The position numbers and the translations under genes are program-made. Under the pieces are notes generated by a model. It searched no databases. It saw only the letters and a list, made by a program, of their open reading frames with translations, and was not told where the DNA came from. Below are positions 1 to 8,933 of a stretch of DNA of 34,045 nt, piece by piece (the stretch's first letter is position 1; every line of letters starts with the position of its first letter). Origin of the DNA: an uncultured Saprospiraceae bacterium (lineage in GTDB: Bacteria; Bacteroidota; Bacteroidia; Chitinophagales; Saprospiraceae); contig CALFUU010000143.1 of the NCBI GenBank assembly GCA_937929835.1, positions 1 to 34,045 on the forward strand. The letters run 5' to 3'.

Positions 1-1278
1 AAGTTTGTGCCGGGGTTGTTATTGGCGTATTTTATTCCTGCGCTGCTTAACTGGCCACTAGGCTTTATCTCTCCGCACTGGTATGGTGAGGGACTCAACG
101 AAGTCCTCTCCGCCCACGGCTTGACTCTACCTTCGGGACTCAGCTATGATCAGATAGGCATCTTTCTCGATCAGAGCGGCGTACCTGCTACAGAGTATAA
201 GGCCCATCAGCAGCACTCGAGCCTCTATTATGTGGCTTCTCGATATCTACTGCCGGCGAGTTTGGTCTTTTTCTGTCTCGGGATAGATTTTGCGGGTATC
301 AAAAAGCTCGGCTCTAAGGCCATCATTATGTTCTTGACAGCAACTCTAGGTATCATTATCGGTGGTCCCATTGCTCTGCTCGTCATCTCTTATGTCTTCC
401 CCAATGTAGTGGGCGGCAACCCCGATGAAATCTGGAGAGGCTTGGCGACAGTGGCAGGGAGTTGGATAGGTGGCGGTGCCAATCAGACAGCGATGAAAGA
501 AATCTATGAGGTCAAAGACAATCTCTTCGGGACGATGATCGTCGTCGATGTGGTGGTGGCCAACATCTGGATGGGCTTCCTTCTCTATGGGGCCAATATT
601 TCTGATAAAGTAGACAGATGGCTCAAAGCTGATAACTCTGCTATTGAAGATCTCAAAGAGCGGGTCGCCAATTACAGAGCGAGTATTGCAGAAATGCCGA
701 CAACCAGAACGCTTTTTATGTTGATGGCCTTGGGCTTTGGTGGTGTAGCTTTATCGCACTGGGGAGCAGATGTGCTGACACCGTTGATGGGCAGCTTCAA
801 AGAAACGTTGAACTCCCTGCGGCTCAATTCCCTGATGTCTCATTTCTTCTGGCTCATAGTTATCTCTACCACTTTTGGGATGTTGTTGTCTCTGACTAGA
901 TTTAGAAAACTCGAAGGTGTCGGCGCGAGCAGATGGGGTTCTATTTTCATATACATTCTAGTAGCAACGATAGGCATGAAGATGAACCTAGGAGAAGTGT
1001 TTGACAATCTAGGTCTCTTTGCCATAGGTATCGTGTGGATGCTGGTCCACGTGACGATATTACTGACCGTCGCCAAGATTATTAAGGCACCATTCTTTTT
1101 TGTTGCTGTCGGAAGTCAAGCCAATGTAGGGGGAGCAGCGTCTGCGCCAGTGGTGGCTTCTGCTTTCAGTACTTCTCTTGCACCAGTAGGCGTATTAATG
1201 GCCGTATTCGGATATGCGCTAGGAACCTATGGAGCGATTATCTGCGCGACGTTGATGCAGGTTGTGAGTGGTGGGTGA
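1..1278 (+). CDS. DUF819 family integral membrane protein, 5' end missing
   Basis: The reading frame is open from base 1 to a TGA at 1276-1278 (about 425 codons). The GTG at 7 lies inside the conserved start of the domain (VPGLLLAYFIPALLNWPLG), so I read the gene as beginning upstream of the window, with perhaps 30-40 residues missing. The protein is very hydrophobic with about ten membrane segments. The glycine- and asparagine-rich stretches GSWIGGGANQTAMKE and, near the C-terminus, GSQANVGGAASAPVVASAF are typical of the DUF819 (YjcL-like) family. The family resembles secondary transporters, but no substrate is established and I infer none. A charged cytoplasmic-type loop (about residues 195-235) separates the two halves. 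The gene converges on porZ across a repeat field, and I see no hairpin terminator after it. Confidence 0.85.
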   Translation, partial: KFVPGLLLAYFIPALLNWPLGFISPHWYGEGLNEVLSAHGLTLPSGLSYDQIGIFLDQSGVPATEYKAHQQHSSLYYVASRYLLPASLVFFCLGIDFAGIKKLGSKAIIMFLTATLGIIIGGPIALLVISYVFPNVVGGNPDEIWRGLATVAGSWIGGGANQTAMKEIYEVKDNLFGTMIVVDVVVANIWMGFLLYGANISDKVDRWLKADNSAIEDLKERVANYRASIAEMPTTRTLFMLMALGFGGVALSHWGADVLTPLMGSFKETLNSLRLNSLMSHFFWLIVISTTFGMLLSLTRFRKLEGVGASRWGSIFIYILVATIGMKMNLGEVFDNLGLFAIGIVWMLVHVTILLTVAKIIKAPFFFVAVGSQANVGGAASAPVVASAFSTSLAPVGVLMAVFGYALGTYGAIICATLMQVVSGG

Positions 1279-1364
1279 TAAATATCTTGCCTGCAACCTA
1301 CTAACGTCCTATAAGAAGAATCAGCTGCCGCGCTACTAATAAGCCAAGCACTACGCTATGCCCA

Positions 1365-2109
1365 CTATGCACTATGCACGAAAAAACTATGCACTAAAAG
1401 ACACTATGCACTAAAACGGTCAACCTATATCAGGGACGGACAATAAAAAATCTATTCTCTCTTATCTAAGAATAGCCCTTAGTAGCCTAGCCTTCAACTA
1501 TGCACTCTGCACTAATCAACTATGCACTAACAAAGTCAACCTATATCAGGGACGGACAACGGACAAAAAAAATCTATTATCTGTTATCTCTGCACTATTA
1601 TCTAACCCAACTATGCACTCTGAACTAGCTCAACTATGCACTAAAAAGAAACTATGCACTCTGCACTAATCAACTATGCACTAAAAGAAACTATGCACTA
1701 ACAAAGTCAACCTATATCAGCGACGGACAATAAAAAATCTATTATCTGTTATCTCTGCACTATTATCTAAAAAGCCAATGAGCTGCTCTTCTACCCTCTA
1801 GCTCCCTTAAGGGAGAACCGCCGCCCGCTCTGTTATCTCTTCTCTATTATCTAAAAAGTCGAGCCTCTGCCCACTGCACAACTGTCTGAATTAGGATTCA
1901 TAGGATTGGAGGATTATAGGATTTTGACTAGCTCAACTATGCACTCTGCACTAACCAACTATGCACTAAAAGAAACTATGCACTAAAAAAGTCAACCTAT
2001 ATCAGCGACGGACAATAAAAAATCTATTATCTGTTATCTCTGCACTATTATCTAACCCAACTATGCACTCTGCACTAATCAACTATGCACTAAAATAAAA
2101 CTATGCACT
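1365..2109. repeat. Dense intergenic repeat field (CTATGCAC words plus four long modules)
   Basis: This fills the gap between the convergent DUF819 and porZ genes. The word CTATGCAC starts at 1365, 1372, 1387, 1404, 1498, 1520, 1611, 1634, 1652, 1674, 1691, 1937, 1959, 1976, 2061, 2083 and 2101. Steps within clusters are mostly 17-18 or 22-23 bases. A longer module starting GTCAACCTATATCAG recurs at 1419, 1535, 1706 and 1991; the last two copies are identical over 65 bases (1706-1770 and 1991-2055) and end in TTATCT-rich sequence. All copies lie in the same orientation. No open reading frame or hairpin explains the pattern. It is not a CRISPR array because spacers are not unique and unit length varies. 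Confidence 0.93.
1802..1923. repeat. Foreign-looking insert within the repeat field: 14-bp palindrome and AGGATT repeats
   Basis: Between the third and fourth long modules the CTATGCAC pattern stops. It is replaced by a perfect 14-bp palindrome CTCCCTTAAGGGAG (1802-1815) and by four AGGATT words at 1893, 1902, 1910 and 1918, spaced 9, 8 and 8 bases apart. The CTATGCAC pattern resumes at 1937. No coding potential is visible. Confidence 0.7.
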
Positions 2110-2122
2110 AAAAGAATATCTT

Positions 2123-4432
2123 CTATCGAATCACCAAAATCTTGGTCACATACGTATCGATGTCGCTTAAGAAATCTGTAGTAGAACTATACACCAAATA
2201 GACACCTCCAGACACGGCATTGCCCTCTAAATTAAATCCATCCCATATAGCTTGCCCTCCTAAGGCGTCCGTCTTAAAGACCAACTTGCCATCGATGTCC
2301 GTTATCGAAACTTCTGCATCCTGCGCAAGACCTTTTATAGCTATAGGCCCACTGTATTCAGGCCGGACGGGATTAGGAAAAGCATAGACATCATTGCTGT
2401 GTATGGGCCGTGCGCCCGTTGTTTCTGTTCTGAGACTCTGCAGGCCATTGTTAGTGGCGATATACATCACACCAGAATTGGGTTCGAAAAACATATCCTG
2501 CACATTGTCATCAAATAAGGGACTGGTCTCCTCGTCGAAGCTGGCAATTTTTTCTTCTCCATTAGGCCCTTGTACGAAGATGCCGTTACGCGTACCGAAC
2601 CACTTTCTGTTAGCACCATCTGTCTCTACAGAAAGTACTTCCTCAGACTCAAGTAGAAAGGCCGTAATGCTATCCGTCTGTGTCCGTCGTCGAGAACCGA
2701 GACAAGTCTCTACATCAAAGGGTGAGCCGCCACAATCAAATACCACAGCACCTGCACCTGTACCGACCCAGATGGCACCTTCATTATCTTTTTCTAAATC
2801 AAAAAGAAAATTGGATTCTAACTCCGAGTTGCTAATATTGAAAAATCGCTGTCTGTCATCACTAGGATCCGCTAACGTCTCTCCTCTATCTAGTACGACG
2901 AGGCCCCCTGCACTTCCCCATATATTGATCCATACAAAATCATTGTCATCTACAGCAATTTCGGTGACCTTGGTGTCTGGAGAACTCGGCAACTTAAATG
3001 AGTGCCATACACCCTCAGGCGTCAACACTGCTATAGGATCCTCTGCAGAAAAATTACTGATCCATAGATTGCCTTCACTATCAAAATCCAAACCCGCTAT
3101 CCGCACACGTATATCGCCTACCTGTCTCTGCAGTGGGCTATTGGTGTCGTCATAGATCACCATATCACCGGTCCTTGGATCATACTCCAAGAGACCAGCA
3201 TAGAAGGAACCAAAGTAAACTTTATCAACTCTCGGATGTGTTGCAACTTGGTGCAATTCCAAAAAATCTTTCAGAATATCTTCTTCAAACTCATTGACCA
3301 GTATCCACTCATCTTCATCCAAAATGTAGAAACCTTCTCTATTGTTAGAGTTGAAAAAATTTTCGGTAACACCGCCTGACGCAAAATAAATTTTACCATC
3401 CTTTATCGCCATATCAGATACTGTCGGGCCGAGAGGACTATTGATATTATACAATTTACATTCGCCAGAAGCATTAATGTTCTTATAGCGGACAGAAAAC
3501 CATTCGTCGGCAAGAAATAGACGATCTTCCTCATCCAGAGAGGCATCCAGCACCCTTCTAGAGCACTGTTCGTCTTGCGCTAGCTGCTCATCGTTGTCAC
3601 CAAAATAAGTCACGTGGCTGCTAGGCCCAGAGCTCCCTTTGTCTCCGACAAGATAACCGCCCTTGCCTACTTGATGGATAAAGATAATGTCAAACTCGGT
3701 TTCGTAGATCGGCACAAAGGCACTGCCAGAATCTGACCTGTACAGTGTCGTAGCGTCAGCAACATAGATACTGCTCCCGCGCTGATAGACATCGGCAGGT
3801 GCGGCATCTTGTGGCAAGCCTTCTGTAAGTTTGTCCCACTCTTGGAAAAAAGCTGGTGCATTGGTCTGTGATAAATCTAGTGCATAAGCCCCTTCTTCTG
3901 TCGTTATAACCAGTGAAGTGCCATCACCCGAGACCTTATTGACCCGAGCAGATATATCTAGTGTAAAACCAAACTCCAATGTCGTCAAGTCATACTGGAC
4001 CAATCCAAATCCTGTGGCCAGATACAGAAAATTATTACCATCCACATAGAGGTCATTGATGCTCTTATCTCCTTGCAAATCTGATTTGTCTCTTATATCC
4101 TTAACCGTAAATACTTCTGAGCCTCTGACGATATCGATAGCGGAGCTCGTGTAAGCAACGATCAGTTGATCTTCGCGATCATCATACAGCATCTCAGAAA
4201 TACTAGCATCGGATAAGCCATCAATTTTAGAAAGAAATCGAAAAGACTGATCTTCTTGATCAATAATCACAATGGACTCATCCGTGCCATAAAAGGTCTT
4301 ACCATCTCCTGTCTCCACATGTGTAATTGTCAAGTAAGGGAGATGAGAATTCCATTCTCCGATTCTAAGATCACTTTGCGCAGAGAGAAGACCTGCAACT
4401 GTTAGGAGCAATAAGGCGTAGGCGAATTTCAT
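2123..4432 (-). CDS. porZ: PorZ-like T9SS protein: two-component-regulator-type beta-propeller with C-terminal sorting-like domain
   Basis: 769 residues. Residues 1-18 form a signal peptide ending LLSAQ. The mature N-terminus (IGEWNSHLPY) opens a long series of propeller blades of the kind shared with two-component regulator propellers, for example the segments ending FYGTDESIVIID, LATGFGLVQYD, LWISNFS and IWVGTGAGAVVFD. The last 85 residues (YAFPNPVRPEY ... GGVYLV ... TKILVIR) match a type IX secretion C-terminal domain. In characterised species PorZ is a surface subunit of the T9SS attachment complex that helps deliver anionic lipopolysaccharide to the sortase. The assignment rests on blade layout, N-terminal motif and CTD, so a different propeller cargo is possible. 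It lies 45 bases after nadD on the same strand and is probably cotranscribed with dnaN-nadD. Its 3' end abuts the repeat field. Confidence 0.75.
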   Translation of the reverse strand: MKFAYALLLLTVAGLLSAQSDLRIGEWNSHLPYLTITHVETGDGKTFYGTDESIVIIDQEDQSFRFLSKIDGLSDASISEMLYDDREDQLIVAYTSSAIDIVRGSEVFTVKDIRDKSDLQGDKSINDLYVDGNNFLYLATGFGLVQYDLTTLEFGFTLDISARVNKVSGDGTSLVITTEEGAYALDLSQTNAPAFFQEWDKLTEGLPQDAAPADVYQRGSSIYVADATTLYRSDSGSAFVPIYETEFDIIFIHQVGKGGYLVGDKGSSGPSSHVTYFGDNDEQLAQDEQCSRRVLDASLDEEDRLFLADEWFSVRYKNINASGECKLYNINSPLGPTVSDMAIKDGKIYFASGGVTENFFNSNNREGFYILDEDEWILVNEFEEDILKDFLELHQVATHPRVDKVYFGSFYAGLLEYDPRTGDMVIYDDTNSPLQRQVGDIRVRIAGLDFDSEGNLWISNFSAEDPIAVLTPEGVWHSFKLPSSPDTKVTEIAVDDNDFVWINIWGSAGGLVVLDRGETLADPSDDRQRFFNISNSELESNFLFDLEKDNEGAIWVGTGAGAVVFDCGGSPFDVETCLGSRRRTQTDSITAFLLESEEVLSVETDGANRKWFGTRNGIFVQGPNGEEKIASFDEETSPLFDDNVQDMFFEPNSGVMYIATNNGLQSLRTETTGARPIHSNDVYAFPNPVRPEYSGPIAIKGLAQDAEVSITDIDGKLVFKTDALGGQAIWDGFNLEGNAVSGGVYLVYSSTTDFLSDIDTYVTKILVIR

Positions 4433-4477
4433 AATATTAGTAGTTCTTGATCGTTTCGTGCTATTTATAACGCAACG

Positions 4478-5062
4478 CTAGTCCCCTAAGTTGTGGTACA
4501 TCACACTATCCTTGAGATAGTCATGTACTTTGTCGGGAACCAAGTATTCTATGGGCTTACCCTCTTTTATCAGCTGTCTGATGTAGGATGAAGAGATATC
4601 TAACATCGGTGCTTTGCTGATGATGACCCGAGGATGATCAGCGAGATCGGGAAGGTCATGCGTCGGTCGCTTATAGACATAGATATCGTGCCGCTCGAGT
4701 AGGAGCTCATAGTTTTTCCACTTATGAAAGGAAGCGAGATTATCTCCGCCCATAATCAACGCAAACTCCTTGCTCGGATATTTTTCCTGCAAGTAGGTCA
4801 TCGTATCGATGGTGTAGGAGGGTTGTGGCAGATTAAACTCTATGTCAGAAGGCTCTATCCGTGGATTATCATCTATCGCCAAGCGCACTAGATGCAGCCT
4901 GTCGTGATTCCGAGCCAGTGATTTCTTTTGCTTAAAAGGATTGTGCGGGGTGACGACCATCCAGACCTTATCCAGATCAGAGTTGTTGGCCATATGATTG
5001 GCGATAATCATGTGTCCGATATGCACAGGATTAAAGGAACCAAAATAGAGGCCTATCTTCAC
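4478..5062 (-). CDS. nadD: Nicotinate-nucleotide adenylyltransferase
   Basis: 194 residues, the normal length for NadD. The enzyme transfers AMP from ATP to nicotinate mononucleotide in NAD synthesis in the cytoplasm. The nucleotidyltransferase signature GSFNPVHIGHM is at residues 8-18, and the C-terminal ISSSYIR motif (about residues 156-162) completes the ATP site. The internal motif MGGDNLASFHKWKNYE is also typical of NadD rather than of CoaD. The ATG at 5062 places the signature at the usual distance from the N-terminus. The gene begins 11 bases after the dnaN stop and is followed 45 bases later by porZ, so a dnaN-nadD-porZ transcript is likely. Confidence 0.95.
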   Translation of the reverse strand: MKIGLYFGSFNPVHIGHMIIANHMANNSDLDKVWMVVTPHNPFKQKKSLARNHDRLHLVRLAIDDNPRIEPSDIEFNLPQPSYTIDTMTYLQEKYPSKEFALIMGGDNLASFHKWKNYELLLERHDIYVYKRPTHDLPDLADHPRVIISKAPMLDISSSYIRQLIKEGKPIEYLVPDKVHDYLKDSVMYHNLGD

Positions 5063-5073
5063 TTGTATCGATT

Positions 5074-6195
5074 CTAGTGACTCATCATTACCGGCATCAC
5101 CAGCATCATCAGATGCTCGCCTTCACCTTGCTCACTTGGTGTGAGTATACCCGCTTTATTGGGTGCTGATAACTCTAAGTTGATCTCATCATTACCTATA
5201 ACACCCAGCATCTCGACAAGAAACTTTGCATTAAAACCGATACTCATCGGATCACTCTTATAGCTACAGCCGATTTGCTCCGTCGCTTCATTAGAAAAAT
5301 CAAGATCTTGTGCTGAGATCGTGAGGCTATCTTCTGCTAGATTGAGGACCACTTGATTGGTTGTCTTATTGGCATAGATCACGATACGCTTTAGGGAGTT
5401 CTGGAAGTCTCCTCTATGTAGCGATAGATTCTTATCGTTATTGGCCGGTATGACGGCATTATAATCAGGATACTTAGCGTCTATCAGTCTACTGACGACC
5501 AAGGTGTCTCCACATTTGAGGAAGACATTCTTCTTATTAAATGACACCTTGACTGAGGCTTCGTCGGTATTGGCGACGGCATTCTTGAAGAGTGTGAGCC
5601 CTTTTTTAGGGATGATGATCGATTCCTTGAGTTCCGTATTGATGCCACCTATCGTATACTTAACGAGCTTGTGGGCATCTGTCGCGACGAAGATGACTTT
5701 GTTATAATCTATTTCCATCAATACACCCGTCATCGCCAACCTCAGCTCATCACTACTGGTCGCAAAGATGGTATTGTTGATGGCCTTGACTAGAGGGTCA
5801 GCACCCAGATCGACTAAACTGACATTCTCCTCAAACGGTGTCTCTGGAAAATCATCTGGACTATCGCCGGCGAGCTTATACTCTCCATAGGCAGATTTTA
5901 AGCTGATCGCATTATTAGAGGCATCTACCTTAAACTTGACAGGCTGTTCTGGTAGTGCTTTTAACGTTTCTAGAAGAATCTTAGCAGGTACTGCAACCTT
6001 ACCATCCTTACTTCCAGTGACTTCTAGAGTCGAGATAATGGTGACTTCTAGATTTGTAGCCGAGATCGTCAACTCATTACCTGCTAGGTCAAAGAGAAAA
6101 TCCTCTAAGATTGGAATCACAGGGTTGGAGCTAATCGCACCTCCGGCAACTTGCAGTTTTTTTAGTAGTTCACTCGACGAGACCTCGAAAATCAT
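5074..6195 (-). CDS. dnaN: DNA polymerase III beta subunit (sliding clamp)
   Basis: 373 residues, the standard size for a three-domain beta clamp. The N-terminus (MIFEVSSSELLKKLQVAGGAI) and the segments LEDFLFDLAGNELTISATNLE, VFVATDAHKLV and the C-terminal MLVMPVMM are characteristic of the clamp. Two clamps form a ring that holds the replicative polymerase and other DNA enzymes on DNA. The gene starts the minus-strand cluster dnaN-nadD-porZ and is transcribed away from the M16-like gene. A candidate promoter box (TATCTTTG on the minus strand, 6275-6268) lies 72 bases before the start codon. dnaA is not next to it in this window. Confidence 0.97.
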   Translation of the reverse strand: MIFEVSSSELLKKLQVAGGAISSNPVIPILEDFLFDLAGNELTISATNLEVTIISTLEVTGSKDGKVAVPAKILLETLKALPEQPVKFKVDASNNAISLKSAYGEYKLAGDSPDDFPETPFEENVSLVDLGADPLVKAINNTIFATSSDELRLAMTGVLMEIDYNKVIFVATDAHKLVKYTIGGINTELKESIIIPKKGLTLFKNAVANTDEASVKVSFNKKNVFLKCGDTLVVSRLIDAKYPDYNAVIPANNDKNLSLHRGDFQNSLKRIVIYANKTTNQVVLNLAEDSLTISAQDLDFSNEATEQIGCSYKSDPMSIGFNAKFLVEMLGVIGNDEINLELSAPNKAGILTPSEQGEGEHLMMLVMPVMMSH

Positions 6196-6267
6196 GGATT
6201 CAAATGGTTATGGGTTAATAATGCCCTCAGATATTTTGCCTAAGATTGCAATATATTGAAAATGGGG

Positions 6268-6275
6268 CAAAGATA
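6268..6275 (-). promoter_or_regulatory. Candidate -7 promoter box for dnaN
   Basis: On the minus strand this reads TATCTTTG, an exact match to the Bacteroidota -7 consensus TAnnTTTG. It would give a leader of roughly 65 bases before dnaN. No clear -33 TTG was found at the usual distance. It touches the ATG at 6276 chosen for the divergent M16-like gene. Confidence 0.4.
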
Positions 6276-7550
6276 ATGATAGACAGGAAGAAGGGGCCGG
6301 AAATAAAGAGCGATTTTGACCTGGAGCTGAAAGGTGTCCAAGCCACACGACTCCCCAATGGCCTAGAGTTTCTAGAGTCCAATGCAGGTACCCAAAACAT
6401 CATCAAAATAGAGCTGGTCTACAGGACTGGCCGCATCCACGAGCGCCAAAGAGCCGTCGCCAAGGCCGCCTTAAGCCTTATAAGAGAAGGTTCTACCCGA
6501 CATAGTAGCGAAGAACTGGCCGAGCTCTATGACTTCTATGGCGCCGTCGTCAAGTCCGCTGCGGGTATGGAAACGAGCACCATTAGCTTGGTTGTCGTAG
6601 AACGCTATTTTGAAAAAATCTGGCCGATCTGGCTACACATGGTCTTTTATCCACAATATGATCAGGATGAAATAGACAAGTACTGTCAAGTCGTCTCAAG
6701 CAAATTTGTCAATCAACTTGCCAAAAACGATGTCCAAGGCTATCGAAAGCTGACAGAGGAAATCTTTGGTGCTGACCATCCCTATGGGTACAACACAGAA
6801 GTAGCAGACATCCAAGCCCTTACTAGGGACAATATCCTGCACTATTACAATGAAAACTTTGGTCTAGATACGGCCTTAGTCGTCTTATCTGGACGGTACA
6901 GCGCTGAGACCCGAGATAGAATCAAGGCAGATCTGGGTACCAAGCAGAGACAGCATCAATCTCCAGAACCTCAGTTTCCAGAAAAACCACTGTTCCAGAA
7001 GACCTATACCATACAAACGGATAACGACGTGCAGGTGGCCATCAAGTATGGCAGAAAACTCTTTGATCGATTGCATCCAGACTACACCAGTGTGAGTTTT
7101 CTCAATACCATCTTAGGCGGATATTTCGGTTCTAGACTGATGAAGAATATAAGGGAGGAAAAAGGTTACACCTACGGTATCTACTCGGCTGTGCACGGAT
7201 GGCAGCGGGATGGATTTCTCTATATCAGTGCTGATGTCGCCAATGAGTATGTAGACGCTACCTTGTCTGAGATCCATAAAGAAATGGCCATTCTGAGGGA
7301 GGAGTTGGTGCCAACTGAGGAACTTGAGATGGTCAGAAATTACCTGCTCGGCCAGTCGCTCCACCTCCTAGACGGTCCCTTTGCAAAGGGGGAGCTCATC
7401 AAAAATCTAGCCTCTAAAAATCGAACTGTTCAAGATTTTAATAAGTCCATTCAAAAGTTTAAATCCATACAGTCTGAGGAGATCCGAGAGATGGCCCAGC
7501 GCTATCTGACAGAGGATACCTTTGTGACAGTCCTGGCCGGTTCCTTATAG
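6276..7550 (+). CDS. M16 family peptidase-like protein without the zinc-binding motif
   Basis: 424 residues from the ATG at 6276 (MIDRKKGPEI), preferred over an in-frame ATG at 6246 because related proteins begin with a similar short M-[IL]-[DN]-R stretch. The fold is an M16 (pitrilysin-type) half: N-terminal LPNGLEFLES, then SSEELAELYDFYG, and a C-terminal M16 domain with IREEKGYTYGIYSA. Where active members have HxxEH followed by a GT, this protein reads K-A-A-L-S (residues 63-67), so both histidines and the glutamate are missing. Inactive M16 proteins normally work as the second chamber half beside an active partner. No active partner lies next to it in this window. No signal peptide is visible. 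Confidence 0.85.
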   Translation: MIDRKKGPEIKSDFDLELKGVQATRLPNGLEFLESNAGTQNIIKIELVYRTGRIHERQRAVAKAALSLIREGSTRHSSEELAELYDFYGAVVKSAAGMETSTISLVVVERYFEKIWPIWLHMVFYPQYDQDEIDKYCQVVSSKFVNQLAKNDVQGYRKLTEEIFGADHPYGYNTEVADIQALTRDNILHYYNENFGLDTALVVLSGRYSAETRDRIKADLGTKQRQHQSPEPQFPEKPLFQKTYTIQTDNDVQVAIKYGRKLFDRLHPDYTSVSFLNTILGGYFGSRLMKNIREEKGYTYGIYSAVHGWQRDGFLYISADVANEYVDATLSEIHKEMAILREELVPTEELEMVRNYLLGQSLHLLDGPFAKGELIKNLASKNRTVQDFNKSIQKFKSIQSEEIREMAQRYLTEDTFVTVLAGSL

Positions 7551-7879
7551 GTACACTTGAGCCCTAAGATTAATATGTTGTAATTAGATACATAAGTCTA
7601 TGTATATCAACAGTTTATATCCATTTTCTGTCGTATCGGATAAAGAATAATTAGACAACGATAATTAAAATTGCAAGAAGTGCCAGCACAATGCCCCTTG
7701 TGGCTCGTTACTACAGGGAATATTGGTATTATTGTACTCGCAAAAGGCGAGAATCCATCCCAAAGGACGAAGTAATTCCAACCTTAAAGGCTCTCGCAAA
7801 TTATCATTCCATTTTTGACATCCTCTGATGAGGTATGTTTTTTGATATATGCTATAACTAACACCACTTTAGATAAAAA
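7551..7879. other. 329-base gap upstream of mreB, no convincing gene
   Basis: This stretch holds a weak stem-loop (CTCGC, 5-base loop, GCGAG at 7737-7751) and a 45-codon open frame (7691-7828) that I could not recognise. The mreB promoter is expected here. No hairpin with T-run terminates the upstream M16-like gene. Confidence 0.5.
7812..7841 (+). promoter_or_regulatory. Weak promoter candidate for the mre operon
   Basis: TTTTTG at 7812-7817 is followed after 16 bases by TATGTTTT at 7834-7841, one mismatch from TAnnTTTG. It would give a leader of about 32 bases before mreB. Spacing is slightly short for the Bacteroidota consensus. Confidence 0.3.
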
Positions 7880-8914
7880 ATGGGCTTATTCAGTTTTTTC
7901 AGACAGGAACTTGCTGTCGATCTCGGTACCGCCAACACTTTGATCATTCAAAATGGTGAGATTGTCATCAACGAGCCATCTATCGTCGCGATAGATCGCA
8001 AAACCAATCAGGTCCTCGCAGTAGGCACTAAGGCGATGTTGATGCATGAAAAAACTCACGCCAATCTAGAAACGATACGGCCACTCAAGGATGGTGTGAT
8101 CGCCGATTTCCAAGCTGCAGAATATCTTATCCATGGCCTGATAGGGATGATAGGAGAAAAGAGAAAATTCTTTTCACACCTTAAGATGGTGGTCTGTATT
8201 CCATCGGGTATCACAGAAGTAGAGAAGAGAGCGGTATTTGACTCAGCCGACCACGTAGATTCTAAGGAGACTTATCTTATCCACGAGCCTATGGCCGCCG
8301 CACTGGGTATAGGATTAGATGTCATGGCACCTCAGGGCAATATGATTGTCGACATCGGTGGGGGTACTACAGAGATTGCCGTTATCGCCTTATCTGGAAT
8401 CATAACGGATCAGTCGATAAGAGTCGCTGGAGATGAATTTACCAATGACATCGTGGATTATATGAAGCGGAAGCATAATCTCCTTATCGGAGAGCGGACC
8501 GCAGAGATGATCAAGATCAATATCGGCTCAGCACTAGAGACACTACCCAATCCACCAGAGCCTATGGGAGTCAATGGTCGTGATCTCCTCACGGGTATCC
8601 CTAAGCAAGTGATGGCAGACTATACAGAAGTAGCAGAAGCTATAGATAAGTCAGTATCCAAAATAGAAGAGGCTGTGCTCAAGGCACTTGAAGATACACC
8701 GCCAGAGCTCGCCTCTGACATCTACCAGAACGGTATCTATCTGACTGGAGGAGGTGCTTTATTGCGTGGTCTCGATGTACGATTATCTCGTAAGACCAAA
8801 CTGAATGTCCACGTGGCAGAGGATCCACTCAAGGCTGTAGTAAGAGGAACGGGATTAGCTTTGTCAAATACAGAAAAATTCACGACCTTTCTGATGGATA
8901 GACAATCTCTCTGA
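7880..8914 (+). CDS. mreB: Rod shape-determining protein MreB (actin-like)
   Basis: 344 residues, normal length. ATP-binding actin-fold motifs are all present: the phosphate-1 loop AVDLGTANT near residue 15, the phosphate-2 region MIVDIGGGTTEIAV near residue 155, and the adenosine motif LTGGGALLRGL near residue 290. MreB forms membrane-bound filaments that guide lateral wall synthesis through MreC, MreD and PBP2. The N-terminal MGLFSFF is a short amphipathic start that could help membrane binding (inference). It is the first gene of a seven-gene operon and is separated from mreC by 19 bases. Confidence 0.97.
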   Translation: MGLFSFFRQELAVDLGTANTLIIQNGEIVINEPSIVAIDRKTNQVLAVGTKAMLMHEKTHANLETIRPLKDGVIADFQAAEYLIHGLIGMIGEKRKFFSHLKMVVCIPSGITEVEKRAVFDSADHVDSKETYLIHEPMAAALGIGLDVMAPQGNMIVDIGGGTTEIAVIALSGIITDQSIRVAGDEFTNDIVDYMKRKHNLLIGERTAEMIKINIGSALETLPNPPEPMGVNGRDLLTGIPKQVMADYTEVAEAIDKSVSKIEEAVLKALEDTPPELASDIYQNGIYLTGGGALLRGLDVRLSRKTKLNVHVAEDPLKAVVRGTGLALSNTEKFTTFLMDRQSL

Positions 8915-8933
8915 CCTTATCTTATAATACCAG

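Noticed and set aside
7-9. GTG at base 7 as the true start of the DUF819 gene
   Set aside because: The frame is open to base 1 and the domain is already under way at this codon, so the gene starts before the window.
1365-2109. CRISPR array
   Set aside because: Repeat steps vary (7-23 bases and longer), the material between repeats is itself repeated, and no cas genes are near.
2394-3155. 253-codon plus-strand frame inside porZ
   Set aside because: It lies antisense to a well-supported gene and its translation is rich in serine and leucine without any domain.
7691-7828. 45-codon frame upstream of mreB
   Set aside because: No recognisable family, no ribosome site, and it overlaps the likely mreB promoter. 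Kept only as a possibility.
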